Shown here: piece by piece, positions 1 through 8,503 of the stretch
How positions within the stretch are numbered: position 1 is the stretch's first letter
Layout: every line of letters begins with the position of its first letter
Program-made: the position numbers and the translations under genes
The notes under the pieces: generated by a model
What the model was told of the DNA's origin: nothing
The model's database searches: none
What the model saw: the letters and a program-made list of their open reading frames with translations, nothing else
DNA from: Parapedobacter pyrenivorans
GTDB lineage: Bacteria > Bacteroidota > Bacteroidia > Sphingobacteriales > Sphingobacteriaceae
Direction: 5' to 3'
Length of the DNA: 64,000 nucleotides
NCBI RefSeq assembly: GCF_014636865.1
Contig: NZ_BMER01000007.1
Location: forward strand, 130,921-194,920

Positions 1-138
1 TTGCCGTTCATCCTGCGCAGGCTTGGTGCTGACCCGGCTTCCTCTTCGGCACCTTTCGTGTCGACGCTCGTGGATGTAACCGGATTGATTATTTATTTTA
101 CGGTGGCTACAGTAATTCTCACCGGGGTGTTGTTATGA
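1..138 (+). CDS. mgtE: Magnesium transporter MgtE, C-terminal end only (partial)
   Basis: The window opens inside this gene; only the last 45 codons are present, ending at a TGA. The visible stretch reads as the final transmembrane part of an MgtE Mg2+ channel: an LRRLGADPA segment followed by a [12 protein letters not shown] helix. In characterised MgtE the Asp of this last helix lines the ion pore, and it is present here. The protein would sit in the inner membrane as a dimer and let Mg2+ in, gated by cytoplasmic domains that lie outside the window. The stop overlaps the ATG of the next gene (ATGA), which suggests co-transcription and translational coupling. Confidence 0.8.
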   Translation: MPFILRRLGADPASSSAPFVSTLVDVTGLIIYFTVATVILTGVLL

Positions 139-788
139 GCGGTTTCAAGATGTGTCGAATGGTGTGGGTAGGGTTGCTGCTTTCGGCGATGACACTTTCC
201 GCCCAGGAGAAACTACCGATTTTCTTGGAGGTAGAGGCAGGTGTTGAACGGTTGTGTAGTCCGTCCATTCAGTCCGTTTTCCCAACAGGTGCAAATGTAA
301 AGATGGGTCCTGTATTTGCATTGGCAGAAGAATGGCGACTCCGGCTCCGGCCGCAGGCTGGCGTAAAATTATTCTTCAACGAAATTGACGAATGGGTTAC
401 CGAGCAGCTTCTTATTATCAAAGTGGGCGGACAGGTGAGTTATGATGCGTTTTATATTGGACAGGTAACGTTTTTTCCTTATCTCGCAGCTGATTTCAAT
501 TGGGTAAGCAACTACGATGCGGAAAGTGACGGAGGGACTGGTGAAGATGAGAGCATCACCTATTCGGATAGTTATTTAAAGGGCTCCGGTTTTTCGCAAG
601 AAGTGGGGATGCGGATACAGCTGCAAAAATGGTATGTAAAAATGGGGTACGAATTTTTTAAACCCCGCCTGAAGGCCAGGCGTACTATCATTACGGATGA
701 TTTGGCATCCGGTTATCTCACCCCAAAGTCGCATCCCTTCGTCTTCAATACGTTTAATATCACCATCGGTGCCACGCTGGGTCTATGA
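135..788 (+). CDS. Exported outer-membrane beta-barrel-like protein, unknown function
   Basis: A 217-residue protein with a signal peptide of about 24 residues ending in LSAQ. The rest alternates polar and hydrophobic residues in short strands rich in aromatic residues and glycine. It ends in a strand-like [11 protein letters not shown] tail, as expected for a small outer-membrane barrel. No specific family was recognised. It starts within the stop of mgtE (4-nt overlap) and its own stop overlaps the start of the following lipoprotein gene by 4 nt, so the three probably form one operon. Any link to magnesium uptake is only inferred from position. Confidence 0.6.
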   Translation: MSGFKMCRMVWVGLLLSAMTLSAQEKLPIFLEVEAGVERLCSPSIQSVFPTGANVKMGPVFALAEEWRLRLRPQAGVKLFFNEIDEWVTEQLLIIKVGGQVSYDAFYIGQVTFFPYLAADFNWVSNYDAESDGGTGEDESITYSDSYLKGSGFSQEVGMRIQLQKWYVKMGYEFFKPRLKARRTIITDDLASGYLTPKSHPFVFNTFNITIGATLGL

Positions 789-1873
789 AGCAAGTTTACA
801 AAAGAATAGGAGTGGCCTTGGCCGGGATAGCCTTTCTCTTAGGTTGTAAGGGCGATGGTACGCTATTGGATTTATACCCCATAGACCCCATCGTGAATCC
901 CGATGTTGGTATCTTGATACAAGAGAACCGGTTTATGAACGTCCGTTTGGACGGCCGGCAGCGAATCAGCGGAATTACTGAAAAAGGAGTGTTCTCAACC
1001 AACGATAGGTTTCAGTCTTTTGATTTCGAATCCCATCCGTGGCAGGGGGTGCAGGGAGTGGTGGCATTTGGTGACGACCTCATCGTACATGCCCCAAATG
1101 ATGGGCTATCATTTTCCCTGCGGTATTCTACCGATAACGGTTTGACCTGGGCTACTTACGACAAGCCTGTATTGGATGAAGCTGATCTTGCCGCCGGGAG
1201 TGTTTCGGTTGTGCAATTGCTGGTTTCGGCAAATCGCTTGGTTTGGCTGTTATGCCAGCAGCATAACGGGGCCGACCGTAGGATGTTGCTCTATCGCGTG
1301 GATTTGGAAGCAGAAAGCAGCCAAAAGCTGTTTAGTAAAGCGCATGCGATTGGCGTGGATGCCAGCTTTTCAGGCGGTGAAAGCGGATGGTTGCTTTATG
1401 CGGAGCAGGATGAGCCGGAAGGCCGAATCCATGTGCTGAAAACGACAGACGGTGGCCATTCTTGGTCGGAGGGCGCAATGTTGGACGGCGTTGAGCATCC
1501 CGCTATCGAGCCACTGGATGCCCGAACGTTGCTCGTGTACGATACGGCGGGTAACGTATTTTATTCTGCCGATGGAGGTGTTTCTTTTGCTCCGGTAGCA
1601 ATTGTAGGAGGCAGGATAAGTCGGTGCCGGGCGGTGTCTGCCAACATCGTCTATGCCCTCTTAGCTAGTGGCGTAGCCAAAAGCATCGATGGCGGGCGAA
1701 CGTGGGTTATTTTGGATGCGGAAGCTCACGGTATTAAAATATCGGGCTCTGCTATGCATTTTTACAATGAGCGGCAAGGCATTGTGTATGGTGACGATAA
1801 GTTATTTCTTACCGATGATGGCGGAGCGCATTGGGATATCCTTGTTTACCCCTATGACTACGTAATTAGATAA
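785..1873 (+). CDS. Lipoprotein with BNR/Asp-box repeats (beta-propeller-like)
   Basis: A 362-residue protein with a clear lipoprotein signal: a hydrophobic stretch ending LLGC, with the lipidated Cys at about residue 21. The mature part carries at least five Asp-box-like repeats of the form S/T-x-D-x-G-x-x-W: STDNGLTW near 116, TTDGGHSW near 220, SADGGVSF near 262, SIDGGRTW near 300 and TDDGGAHW near 343. Such repeats mark sialidase/Vps10/Ycf48-type beta-propellers. The catalytic residues of a sialidase were not seen, so a binding or assembly role is more likely than hydrolysis. It is coupled to the preceding barrel protein by an ATGA overlap and may be its partner at the cell surface. Confidence 0.65.
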   Translation: MKQVYKRIGVALAGIAFLLGCKGDGTLLDLYPIDPIVNPDVGILIQENRFMNVRLDGRQRISGITEKGVFSTNDRFQSFDFESHPWQGVQGVVAFGDDLIVHAPNDGLSFSLRYSTDNGLTWATYDKPVLDEADLAAGSVSVVQLLVSANRLVWLLCQQHNGADRRMLLYRVDLEAESSQKLFSKAHAIGVDASFSGGESGWLLYAEQDEPEGRIHVLKTTDGGHSWSEGAMLDGVEHPAIEPLDARTLLVYDTAGNVFYSADGGVSFAPVAIVGGRISRCRAVSANIVYALLASGVAKSIDGGRTWVILDAEAHGIKISGSAMHFYNERQGIVYGDDKLFLTDDGGAHWDILVYPYDYVIR

Positions 1874-2004
1874 GAACGATTCCCACGCAAATGAGTAGCT
1901 GTTGATAGCGAATGAGTTGCGTAATTTTTGAAATATTTTTTGTTTATTCGACGGAAAGTTCCGAATATTGCAGTCCCGAAAACGGGGTATACCAGCTAAA
2001 ACAC

Positions 2005-2078
2005 TCCTGAATAGCTCAGCTGGTTAGAGCATCTGACTGTTAATCAGAGGGTCGCTGGTTCGAGCCCAGCTTCAGGAG
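2005..2078 (+). tRNA. tRNA-Asn (anticodon GTT)
   Basis: The 74-nt sequence folds as a cloverleaf. The acceptor arms TCCTGAA and TTCAGGA pair perfectly. The D arm GCTC/GAGC, the anticodon stem TCTGA/TCAGA with loop CTGTTAA (anticodon GTT at 2039-2041) and a T arm with GGTTCGAGCCC are all present. The discriminator base is G and no CCA is encoded. A strong terminator hairpin follows seven bases later. Confidence 0.95.
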
Positions 2079-2084
2079 CACGAA

Positions 2085-2118
2085 GAAAGCCTTACAGCAA
2101 TGTAGGGCTTTCTCTTTT
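2085..2118 (+). terminator. Terminator downstream of tRNA-Asn
   Basis: GAAAGCCTTACA and TGTAGGGCTTTC form a 12-bp stem (one G-T pair) around a GCAA loop, followed by TCTTTTCT. It lies directly after the tRNA. The remaining bases between 1874 and 2215 hold nothing else that could be recognised. Confidence 0.85.
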
Positions 2119-2215
2119 CTGCACTGAGAAGGAATAGAAATGAAAAGATAACAGAAATGTGTCGGGTGGTTGGTGATGTGTCAATTCGCGGGCTGTGCTG
2201 AGATTTTCTGGCTGA

Positions 2216-3181
2216 TCAAGCGGTTATCGTGATGACGACATTGCCAGTCTTCTGCCCCGTTTCAACATAGCGATAAGCATCCACAATCTGTTCCAGTGAA
2301 TAATGCCTGTCGATAATCGGTTTAAAATGGCCAGACTCTGCCAAATCCCTTAAAAATAGCACATCTTCCTTCGTGATCTTGGGGATAGGAAAAAGCACTT
2401 TTTTGCCTGTTGAAAACATACCCACCAGTGCCAGGAATATATTTTCGGAGTTCTTGCCCAATTCGGTCGATATGTAAACACCCTTTGTGGTCAGCAATGG
2501 TTTGCATTGCCCGAAAGAGCTTTTACCCACGGCATCAAATATGAAGTCGAATCGCCGATCGGTTTTGGTAAAGTCCTCGTTCAAATAATCAATGACTTTC
2601 TGTGCCCCAAGCTTCTCCACCAAACCGAGGTTTTTCGTTTGACACACGGCGGTGACATGCACACCAAAATACGTTAACAGTTGGACCGCCGCTGATCCGA
2701 TGGCACCCGTAGCACCGTAGACCATGGCGTATTGTCCGGATGTTACCTTTGATGCTTTGATGTTGCCCAACGCATAGTGTGCGCCTTCGGTTAATGGAGC
2801 GGCGTCTTCATATGTCCAGCCCTCCGGTATCGTAGCCAACGGGTCGTTTGCGTCCATGATTTTATATTCGGCGTGCGATCCGAAGCGGGTGTCGTCGTAA
2901 CCGAATACGCGGTCGCCGACTGAAAACCCGGTAACATCCGTTCCAATAGCTGCGATTTCACCGGCAAACTCGTTGCCCAGTATTTTTCCTTTTGGTCGTA
3001 AAAGGCCGCTCCAAAACCTTGAAACGAAATATTCAGCGCTCCTGAACCCACAGTCTGTCCGATTCACCGTCGTGGCATAGATCTTTATGAGGACTTCATT
3101 AGCCGTTGGCTGGGGGGTACTCACCTCTGCCACCGAAACTACTTCAGGAGGGCCGTATTGTGTATATATTGCGGCTTTCAT
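2216..3181 (-). CDS. NAD(P)-dependent alcohol dehydrogenase / quinone oxidoreductase (MDR superfamily)
   Basis: A 321-residue medium-chain dehydrogenase/reductase. The N-terminal GroES-like domain holds LGNEFAGEIAAIGTDVTGFSVGDRVFGY near residues 73-95. The Rossmann nucleotide-binding turn follows, with YGATGAIGSAAVQLL near 155. The catalytic and structural zinc ligands of true alcohol dehydrogenases are not evident, which places it with the zeta-crystallin/quinone-reductase branch. It would reduce quinones or reactive carbonyls with NADPH in the cytosol. It begins MKAAIYTQYGPPEV, the usual start for the family. It appears to be transcribed alone. Confidence 0.85.
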   Translation of the reverse strand: MKAAIYTQYGPPEVVSVAEVSTPQPTANEVLIKIYATTVNRTDCGFRSAEYFVSRFWSGLLRPKGKILGNEFAGEIAAIGTDVTGFSVGDRVFGYDDTRFGSHAEYKIMDANDPLATIPEGWTYEDAAPLTEGAHYALGNIKASKVTSGQYAMVYGATGAIGSAAVQLLTYFGVHVTAVCQTKNLGLVEKLGAQKVIDYLNEDFTKTDRRFDFIFDAVGKSSFGQCKPLLTTKGVYISTELGKNSENIFLALVGMFSTGKKVLFPIPKITKEDVLFLRDLAESGHFKPIIDRHYSLEQIVDAYRYVETGQKTGNVVITITA

Positions 3182-3237
3182 CTACACTTCCATCTATTTT
3201 GATGCACAAAAGATAATGCTTCCATATTAACTTTCTG

Positions 3238-3693
3238 TTAATTAAGTGCAGCTGGAGGATAACCACTTCCCTTCAATCCCTCCAACACCTCATCGTAAAG
3301 CGATTGGTCCTTGCTGATGCCGTCATCTTTAAAATGGTAGGTTTTATTATGGATATCTCCGCCGAACATCTTGGTAGCGATTTGGATTTGAAGCCGAACA
3401 GTTGATGTATGTTCTGCTTCGCCCGGTCGGATGAAAAAATTGTAGGTTCGTTGCTCACCGCTTTTCGCTGACAGCGCCTTTCTTATACTGACGAACTGCG
3501 TAGCTTGGATAAAGCCGGTAGCCCGATCTGCATTTGCGAAAAAATAGTCGTGCTCCAATAGGTAATCAATCGTTTTTTGAAAGAGGACATCAGCAGCTTG
3601 GTGAAATGTCGCCTGACTGACAACGCGTTTTTGTGCGTGGAGGGTAAGAACGAGCAGTAACGGGAGGAATGCGGATAGAGCGAGCTTTTTCAT
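3238..3693 (-). CDS. Small exported protein of unknown function
   Basis: A 151-residue protein with a signal peptide (MKKLALSAFLPLLLVLTLHAQ) and a compact mixed alpha/beta mature part of about 130 residues with no recognised motif. The mature region contains QATFHQAADVLFQKTIDYLLEHDY-type helix sequence followed by several strands. This resembles small periplasmic proteins that are common in Sphingobacteriaceae, but no named family could be assigned. It is a single gene, divergent from the PfkB kinase. Confidence 0.6.
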   Translation of the reverse strand: MKKLALSAFLPLLLVLTLHAQKRVVSQATFHQAADVLFQKTIDYLLEHDYFFANADRATGFIQATQFVSIRKALSAKSGEQRTYNFFIRPGEAEHTSTVRLQIQIATKMFGGDIHNKTYHFKDDGISKDQSLYDEVLEGLKGSGYPPAALN

Positions 3694-3775
3694 ACCGCAA
3701 GGTACTGCATAGTACTTAAAAATGCAATCGGGATGACAATTGCCGTAGGAAACAGCGATTATGTGAAATAAATCC

Positions 3776-3783
3776 TACCTTTG
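3776..3783 (+). promoter_or_regulatory. Bacteroidota -7 promoter element upstream of the PfkB kinase gene
   Basis: TACCTTTG matches the TAnnTTTG -7 consensus exactly, 22 nt before the ATG. A clear -33 TTG at the usual distance was not found. Confidence 0.6.
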
Positions 3784-3805
3784 CGCCCAAATTGAAAATA
3801 ACACC

Positions 3806-4726
3806 ATGAGTTTAGTTATTATTGGTACCATTGCTTACGACGCAATAGAAACACCTTTCGGAAAAACGGATAAAATTGTAGGCGGGGCGGCGACCTTTGC
3901 AGGGTTGGCAGCGTCGTACTTATATCATCAAGTGAAATTGATCGGTGTGGTCGGAGAGGACTTCGGTGACGATAATTTGAATATTTTAAAATCAAAGGGT
4001 ATCGATCTGGACGGTGTACAGGTAAAAAAGGGAGAAAAGTCTTTTTTCTGGTCGGGTAAATACCATAACGATATGAACAGCCGGGATACCTTGGTTACCG
4101 AACTCAACGTGCTGGCAGATTTTGATCCGATTGTTCCGGAAAGTTACCAGGACTGTGAATACCTGTTGTTGGGTAATCTTACCCCGCAAGTACAGCAGAC
4201 GACGCTCGATCGGTTACGGCACAAACCCAAACTGGTGGTGTTGGATACCATGAATTTCTGGATGGATATTGCGTGGGACGACTTACTCAGCGTATTGAAG
4301 CGGGTAGACGTGTTGACCATTAACGATGCAGAAGCCAGGCAGCTTTCCGGTGAGTATTCGTTGGTAAAAGCTGCGGAAAAAATTCTACAACTCGGGCCGA
4401 AATATTTGATTATAAAGAAAGGCGAGCACGGTGCCCTGCTATTTGGTGATGGCGGTATTTTTTCGGCGCCCGCGCTCCCGCTAGCAGAGGTCTATGACCC
4501 TACTGGAGCAGGGGATGCCTTTGCCGGCGGATTCATTGGCTACTTGGCTAAGGTGGGGACGATAACATTCCACAATATGAAAAATGCCGTGATTTTTGGT
4601 TCGGCATTGGCATCCTTCTGTGTTGAAAAATTCGGAACTGAGCGCCTGAGGGAGTTGGACGAAAATGTTATTAACCAGCGTATTGCTCAATTTACAGAGC
4701 TCAGCAAGTTTGAAATCGGTGATTGA
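3806..4726 (+). CDS. PfkB-family sugar kinase
   Basis: A 306-residue ribokinase/PfkB-family kinase that phosphorylates a sugar or nucleoside with ATP in the cytosol. The N-terminal substrate region has GGAATFAGLAASY near 35 and LIGVVGEDFGDDNL near 50. The C-terminal signature DPTGAGDAFAGGF lies near 230-242; its GAGD carries the catalytic Asp and the oxyanion hole. Length is normal for the family. The exact substrate cannot be read from the sequence. It converges on the cytochrome-b5-like gene, with 6 nt between the stops. Confidence 0.85.
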   Translation: MSLVIIGTIAYDAIETPFGKTDKIVGGAATFAGLAASYLYHQVKLIGVVGEDFGDDNLNILKSKGIDLDGVQVKKGEKSFFWSGKYHNDMNSRDTLVTELNVLADFDPIVPESYQDCEYLLLGNLTPQVQQTTLDRLRHKPKLVVLDTMNFWMDIAWDDLLSVLKRVDVLTINDAEARQLSGEYSLVKAAEKILQLGPKYLIIKKGEHGALLFGDGGIFSAPALPLAEVYDPTGAGDAFAGGFIGYLAKVGTITFHNMKNAVIFGSALASFCVEKFGTERLRELDENVINQRIAQFTELSKFEIGD

Positions 4727-4732
4727 GGCGAC

Positions 4733-4999
4733 TTATTGCAATGTGCCTACGACGTCAAACCGCAAAAACACGTCGTCGGTGTGCGGAGCGTCTATTAATT
4801 CTTCTGTGAGGTCCTGCCCGGCCCAATGTTCGTAATGCATTCCCCGTAACCAAAGCCGGCTTTTAGAAACGTCATAAATATATCCACGATAAGCAATCCA
4901 AATTTCTGGCCTGTCCTGACCGTTTCTCAGGGCTAATTGTGATTTAGAGTACGTGGGGAGTTCTTCTTGTAGACTAAACCCGTTCATACTTATAGGCAT
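4733..4999 (-). CDS. Cytochrome b5-like heme/steroid-binding domain protein
   Basis: An 88-residue single-domain protein matching the small bacterial cytochrome-b5-like family (predicted heme/steroid binding protein). Key segments are LPTYSKSQLALRNGQ near 14, IWIAYRGYIYDVSKSRLW near 33-50 and HYEHWAGQDLTEEL near 55-68, followed by APH. The His residues of HYEHWAG and APH are the likely heme ligands. The start overlaps the stop of the sigma-factor gene by 26 nt. A second in-frame ATG at 4987 would shorten the overlap to 14 nt. The overlap suggests that the two genes are translated together. The electron-transfer partner is unknown. Confidence 0.75.
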   Translation of the reverse strand: MPISMNGFSLQEELPTYSKSQLALRNGQDRPEIWIAYRGYIYDVSKSRLWLRGMHYEHWAGQDLTEELIDAPHTDDVFLRFDVVGTLQ

Positions 5000-5489
5000 T
5001 CAATGTCCTTTTCATGGTTCGCCGCGCCACATGTATGCGCGTTTTGACAGTACCGATCGGAATTTTGAGATGTTCGGAAATCTCGTGGTATTTGTAGCCT
5101 TCAAAATACATACTGAACGGAACGTAATAGTCGTCGGATAACCCGGCCATTGCATCCTTAATATCCTCCATTACGAACCTTCGTTCACCATCATTGGTTG
5201 TTGCGCTGTGAACTAAGTGCGTGTTAGGAATCTCATTGGATTGGGAAACCAATCCACTGGTCTTTACAAACCTTCTGTAGTTATTGATGAATGTGTTTTT
5301 CATGATGGTGTACAACCATCCTTTGAGGTTTGTGCCTTCTTTGAATTTGCCGTGGTAAGTCACTGCTTTCAGCATGGTGTCCTGTACGAGGTCATTTGCA
5401 TCTTCATTGTCGCGTGTAAAATGCAACGCATACCCTCTGAGCGATTCGGTATGCTCCACCACTAATGTGTTAAACTCAAATCTCGTCAT
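4974..5489 (-). CDS. ECF-type RNA polymerase sigma factor
   Basis: A 171-residue sigma-70-family protein of ECF size. Region 2 spans about 10-80, with DANDLVQDTMLKAV (core binding and -10 recognition) and LKGWLYTIMKNTFINNYRR. Region 4 spans about 110-165, with YHEISEHLKIPIGTVKTRIHVARRTMKRTL, a helix-turn-helix for -35 recognition. No anti-sigma gene lies next to it; the downstream partner is the overlapping cytochrome-b5-like gene. An inverted repeat lies about 65-90 nt upstream of its start. Its regulon and inducing signal are unknown. Confidence 0.9.
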   Translation of the reverse strand: MTRFEFNTLVVEHTESLRGYALHFTRDNEDANDLVQDTMLKAVTYHGKFKEGTNLKGWLYTIMKNTFINNYRRFVKTSGLVSQSNEIPNTHLVHSATTNDGERRFVMEDIKDAMAGLSDDYYVPFSMYFEGYKYHEISEHLKIPIGTVKTRIHVARRTMKRTLNAYKYERV

Positions 5490-5552
5490 CTTTTTACGGT
5501 TTAAGGGGTTTCAGGTTAGGGCCTGATCCTCCATGTTAAACAATTTTTGATA

Positions 5553-5581
5553 CAAAATAAGCGGTCTCAATGCTTATTTTG
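5553..5581. repeat. 10-bp inverted repeat upstream of the ECF sigma gene
   Basis: CAAAATAAGC and GCTTATTTTG pair perfectly around a 9-nt loop. It sits in the 209-nt intergenic stretch between the sigma factor and murB, both on the minus strand. It could be a weak terminator for murB (T-rich on the minus strand after the stem) or a regulatory site for the sigma gene. Nothing else was recognised in this stretch. Confidence 0.5.
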
Positions 5582-5698
5582 GAAAACCTGACGTTTTACT
5601 TCGGTCTATTAGTGCCGCAATGGTTACTGCAAGTATCGTGCTAGAAGGAGTGTATGTGCTGTATATGTAGGGCTAATTTAGAAAAAATAATGATTACA

Positions 5699-6727
5699 TC
5701 ATAATATATTTACTTCGCGCTCCAGGGTGATGCCGAACCGCCTCTCCACGTCTTGGATGATCTGTTCGGATAATTCGTAAATGGCTTTCCCAGAAGCATT
5801 TCCATGATTTACCAATACCAGTGCTTGGTTTTTCCATGTGCCTGCATCACCAACTCGTTTCCCTTTCCAGCCGCATTGTTCGATTAACCACCCCGCGGCA
5901 ATCTTAACGCAGCCATCTCCTGCTGGATAATACACAAAGTCCTTGTCTGGTAAAGTGGACTGTAGCTGTTCTAAATGCTGTCTGGATACGATGGGGTTCT
6001 TGAAAAAACTACCCGAATTGCCAATGGTTGACGGATCGGGTAGCTTGTCGGTACGGATGGCAGACACTACCTCTGCAATATCGCTAATGGTGGGCACGGT
6101 GATGTTTCGTCGAGCTAGTTCGGTATTTATTGCGCCATAGGACGTATTGATCACGGGTTTAAGTGATAAACGGAAGGTCACCTGCGTAATAATATAACGA
6201 CCTTTTGCTTCATTCTTGAATAGGCTTTCCCGATAAGAAAAGCGGCAAGCTGCCCGATCAAATGTGGAGATTTTCCCACGTTGTGTATCGAAAGCGCGAC
6301 AGCTGACAAAAACATCTTTAAGCTCAGCGCCATAAGCACCGATGTTTTGAACAGGTGCTGCCCCAACCGTGCCCGGAATAAGGGCCATGTTTTCTACGCC
6401 CGCAAAATGATGGTCAACACAATACCATACAAGTTTGTTCCACACCACCCCGGCGCCGGCAACGACCGTTGCAGCTGTTGATGAAATAGCATGGGTGATG
6501 CCGGGTATATTGATTCGGACGACTAAGCCATCGAAGTCTCTGGTGAATAGGATGTTGCTCCCACCTCCTAAAACAAGGATCGGCTGCCGCGTGATTTCTT
6601 TTCGTTCGGTAAATAGGTAGGTGAGTTCTGCTTCCGTGCGGATTTCTATATATTGTTTTGCAAACGCCTCAATACCAAAGGTGTTGTAATCTTTTAGGGG
6701 AAAATGTTCCTGAATCGACAGTTCCAT
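5699..6727 (-). CDS. murB: UDP-N-acetylenolpyruvoylglucosamine reductase MurB
   Basis: A 342-residue FAD-dependent enzyme that reduces UDP-GlcNAc-enolpyruvate to UDP-MurNAc with NADPH in cytosolic peptidoglycan synthesis. The N-terminal FAD domain carries PILVLGGGSNILFTRDFDGLVV near 48-70. GTVGAAPVQNIGAYGAEL follows near 120-135, and YRESLF near 170 marks the type I enzyme. GSFFKNP near 240 supplies the catalytic Ser. The C-terminal block AAGWLIEQCGWKGKRVGDAG lies near 280. Length and motif order fit E. coli-type MurB. It starts MELSIQEHFPLKDYNTFG, the standard opening. Confidence 0.95.
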   Translation of the reverse strand: MELSIQEHFPLKDYNTFGIEAFAKQYIEIRTEAELTYLFTERKEITRQPILVLGGGSNILFTRDFDGLVVRINIPGITHAISSTAATVVAGAGVVWNKLVWYCVDHHFAGVENMALIPGTVGAAPVQNIGAYGAELKDVFVSCRAFDTQRGKISTFDRAACRFSYRESLFKNEAKGRYIITQVTFRLSLKPVINTSYGAINTELARRNITVPTISDIAEVVSAIRTDKLPDPSTIGNSGSFFKNPIVSRQHLEQLQSTLPDKDFVYYPAGDGCVKIAAGWLIEQCGWKGKRVGDAGTWKNQALVLVNHGNASGKAIYELSEQIIQDVERRFGITLEREVNIL

Positions 6728-6769
6728 AAAATTTGACCAATATTTTCAACTATTCAAAATAATGACTAT

Positions 6770-6782
6770 CTTTAACTTAAAG
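6770..6782. promoter_or_regulatory. Possible operator between murB and a TetR-family gene
   Basis: CTTTAACTTAAAG is a perfect 13-bp palindrome with a single central base. It lies between the divergent murB and TetR genes, 43 nt from murB and 80 nt from the regulator start. A binding role is only inferred from position and symmetry. Confidence 0.35.
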
Positions 6783-6861
6783 TTTTGCGGGTTGCTGCCC
6801 TTAACTGAACGCTCAAAGATAATAGATTGACCTGACAGCACAACTAACTTGATTGCACCGT

Positions 6862-7470
6862 ATGATTAATGCAGATAAAAAACGCACGCAGATATTGGAG
6901 GCGGCCACCCGGCGATTCGCACATTTCGGATTGGCTAAGACCACAATGGCTGAAATCGCCCAAGACCTCTCGTTTTCTAAAGCACTATTATACTATTATT
7001 TCCCGGATAAAAACACCTTGTATGCCGCAGTGTTAGAACACGTGATTAACCAATCTTTCTACGAGATGGAAACAGCATTGCCCACCATACCGGATTGCCA
7101 GGCGACGATGATGTTTGTATTGGATAAACGAATCGAGTTTATAACGAAATATTATAATTTATTGGAATATTCCGTATCGGCTGTACAGCAGGTTCCGGAT
7201 GTCATGGCGCGTGTGCTGGCAGAATCCAAAGACAAAGAGCAAACCATCATCACCAAGATACTTCAAAAAGGCATTGATAGCGGGCAATTACACGTCGAAG
7301 ACGTGCAAGAAACAGCTGAAATCATGCTGTTTGCTTTGGTAGGTATGCGATTCAGTATTCTAAAAGATATAAAGGGTATGTTGTTCCCAACCAAAGGGGA
7401 ATTTGACAGGATATTAAGCCTTCAGAAAAAAATGGCTACGGTGTTCTTGAAAGGGCTGGCGAAGCCTTAG
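6862..7470 (+). CDS. TetR/AcrR-family transcriptional regulator
   Basis: A 202-residue regulator. The N-terminal helix-turn-helix spans roughly 5-55 (ILEAATRRFAHFGLAKTTMAEIA, then FSKALLYYYFPDKNTLYAAV), followed by a helical ligand-binding and dimer domain. The ATG at 6862 is preferred over an in-frame TTG at 6853, because the family usually begins a few residues before the first helix. It is divergent from murB, and its 3' end overlaps the converging YpdA gene by 35 nt. Its target is unknown; the palindrome at 6770-6782 is a candidate site. Confidence 0.85.
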   Translation: MINADKKRTQILEAATRRFAHFGLAKTTMAEIAQDLSFSKALLYYYFPDKNTLYAAVLEHVINQSFYEMETALPTIPDCQATMMFVLDKRIEFITKYYNLLEYSVSAVQQVPDVMARVLAESKDKEQTIITKILQKGIDSGQLHVEDVQETAEIMLFALVGMRFSILKDIKGMLFPTKGEFDRILSLQKKMATVFLKGLAKP

Positions 7471-8446
7471 CTTGGTCTTGCAAAATCCGTTTTACGATTT
7501 GTTCGGCGTGTACCCGTGAATTTTCAATAAACCACAAGTGCGTGTTCATCCCACCGCAAACTACACCGGCGAGAAAAAGGCCCGGTATGTTGGTTTCCAT
7601 GGTCTCCCGGTTGTGGAAAGGTTCTCGAGAATGATCCTCAGCTAAGGTAATGCCTATTTTTTCTAAAAAAGCAAAGTTGGGCTGGTAACCGGTAAGTGCC
7701 AATACAAAGTCATTTTGGATGGTTACTAAGCCCGTTGGGGTGAGGATATCGACTTCCGTATGTCTGATTTCAACCAGCTTGCTGTTAAACAATGCACGCA
7801 CTTCGCCGTTGGCAATGCGGTTTTCGATGTCGGGGCGTACCCAATATTTCACCCGGCCACCAATGCTTTCAGCCCTTACCACCAATGTTACATTTGCGCC
7901 CTTGCGGTAGGTCTCTAGGGCGGCATCCACCGAAGAATTGCTGGCACCGACCACTACCACATGTTGCCCAGCATAGTAATGGGGGTCGTTGTAATAATGA
8001 CTCACTTTGGGTAAGTTTTCTCCCTTTATGTTCATCAGGCAAGGAATATCGTAAAATCCGGTTGCCACGACTACATATTGGGCCGAGTAGACCGATTTGG
8101 AGGTGATTACTTCAAATCCAGAATCGAGTGGGTTGACTGTCTTCACCTCTTCAAATAAATGGACTTCCAAGGCAAACTTCTGCTGAATGCGTCGGTAATA
8201 TTCCAGCGCTTCGGCACGCTTCGGTTTCGGATTGGTCGATACAAAAGGTACACCGCCTATTTCCAAACGTTCAGACGTTGAAAAAAAAGTCATGTTTTGG
8301 GGATAGCGATACAAGGAATTAACTAAACAACCTTTTTCCACAATGAGGTAGGTCAGTCCGGCTGTCTGGGCGGCGATACCGCAGGCCAACCCGATGGGGC
8401 CGCCGCCGATGATGAGCAGGTCGTAGCGTGCTGAAGGTATTTCCAT
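7436..8446 (-). CDS. ypdA: YpdA-family FAD-dependent bacillithiol disulfide reductase (putative)
   Basis: A 336-residue flavoprotein. The first Rossmann fold has DLLIIGGGPIGLACG near 9-23 for FAD. The family-typical SLYRYPQNMTFFSTSERLEIGG follows near 45-66. The second Rossmann fold has VVVVGASNSSVDAALE near 165 for NADPH. The C-terminal GLFLAGVVCGG is near 295. In Bacillus and Staphylococcus, YpdA reduces oxidised bacillithiol with NADPH; the same role is likely here if this organism makes bacillithiol. The ATG at 8446 is chosen because the Rossmann fold begins directly after it; an open frame extends 19 codons further upstream. It follows the FUSC gene on the same strand. Confidence 0.85.
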   Translation of the reverse strand: MEIPSARYDLLIIGGGPIGLACGIAAQTAGLTYLIVEKGCLVNSLYRYPQNMTFFSTSERLEIGGVPFVSTNPKPKRAEALEYYRRIQQKFALEVHLFEEVKTVNPLDSGFEVITSKSVYSAQYVVVATGFYDIPCLMNIKGENLPKVSHYYNDPHYYAGQHVVVVGASNSSVDAALETYRKGANVTLVVRAESIGGRVKYWVRPDIENRIANGEVRALFNSKLVEIRHTEVDILTPTGLVTIQNDFVLALTGYQPNFAFLEKIGITLAEDHSREPFHNRETMETNIPGLFLAGVVCGGMNTHLWFIENSRVHAEQIVKRILQDQAKASPALSRTP

Positions 8447-8503
8447 GTCGTACAAAGATACATGACAGTTTCGCGAAAACAAAACAATTGCACAGGTACG
8501 CAC

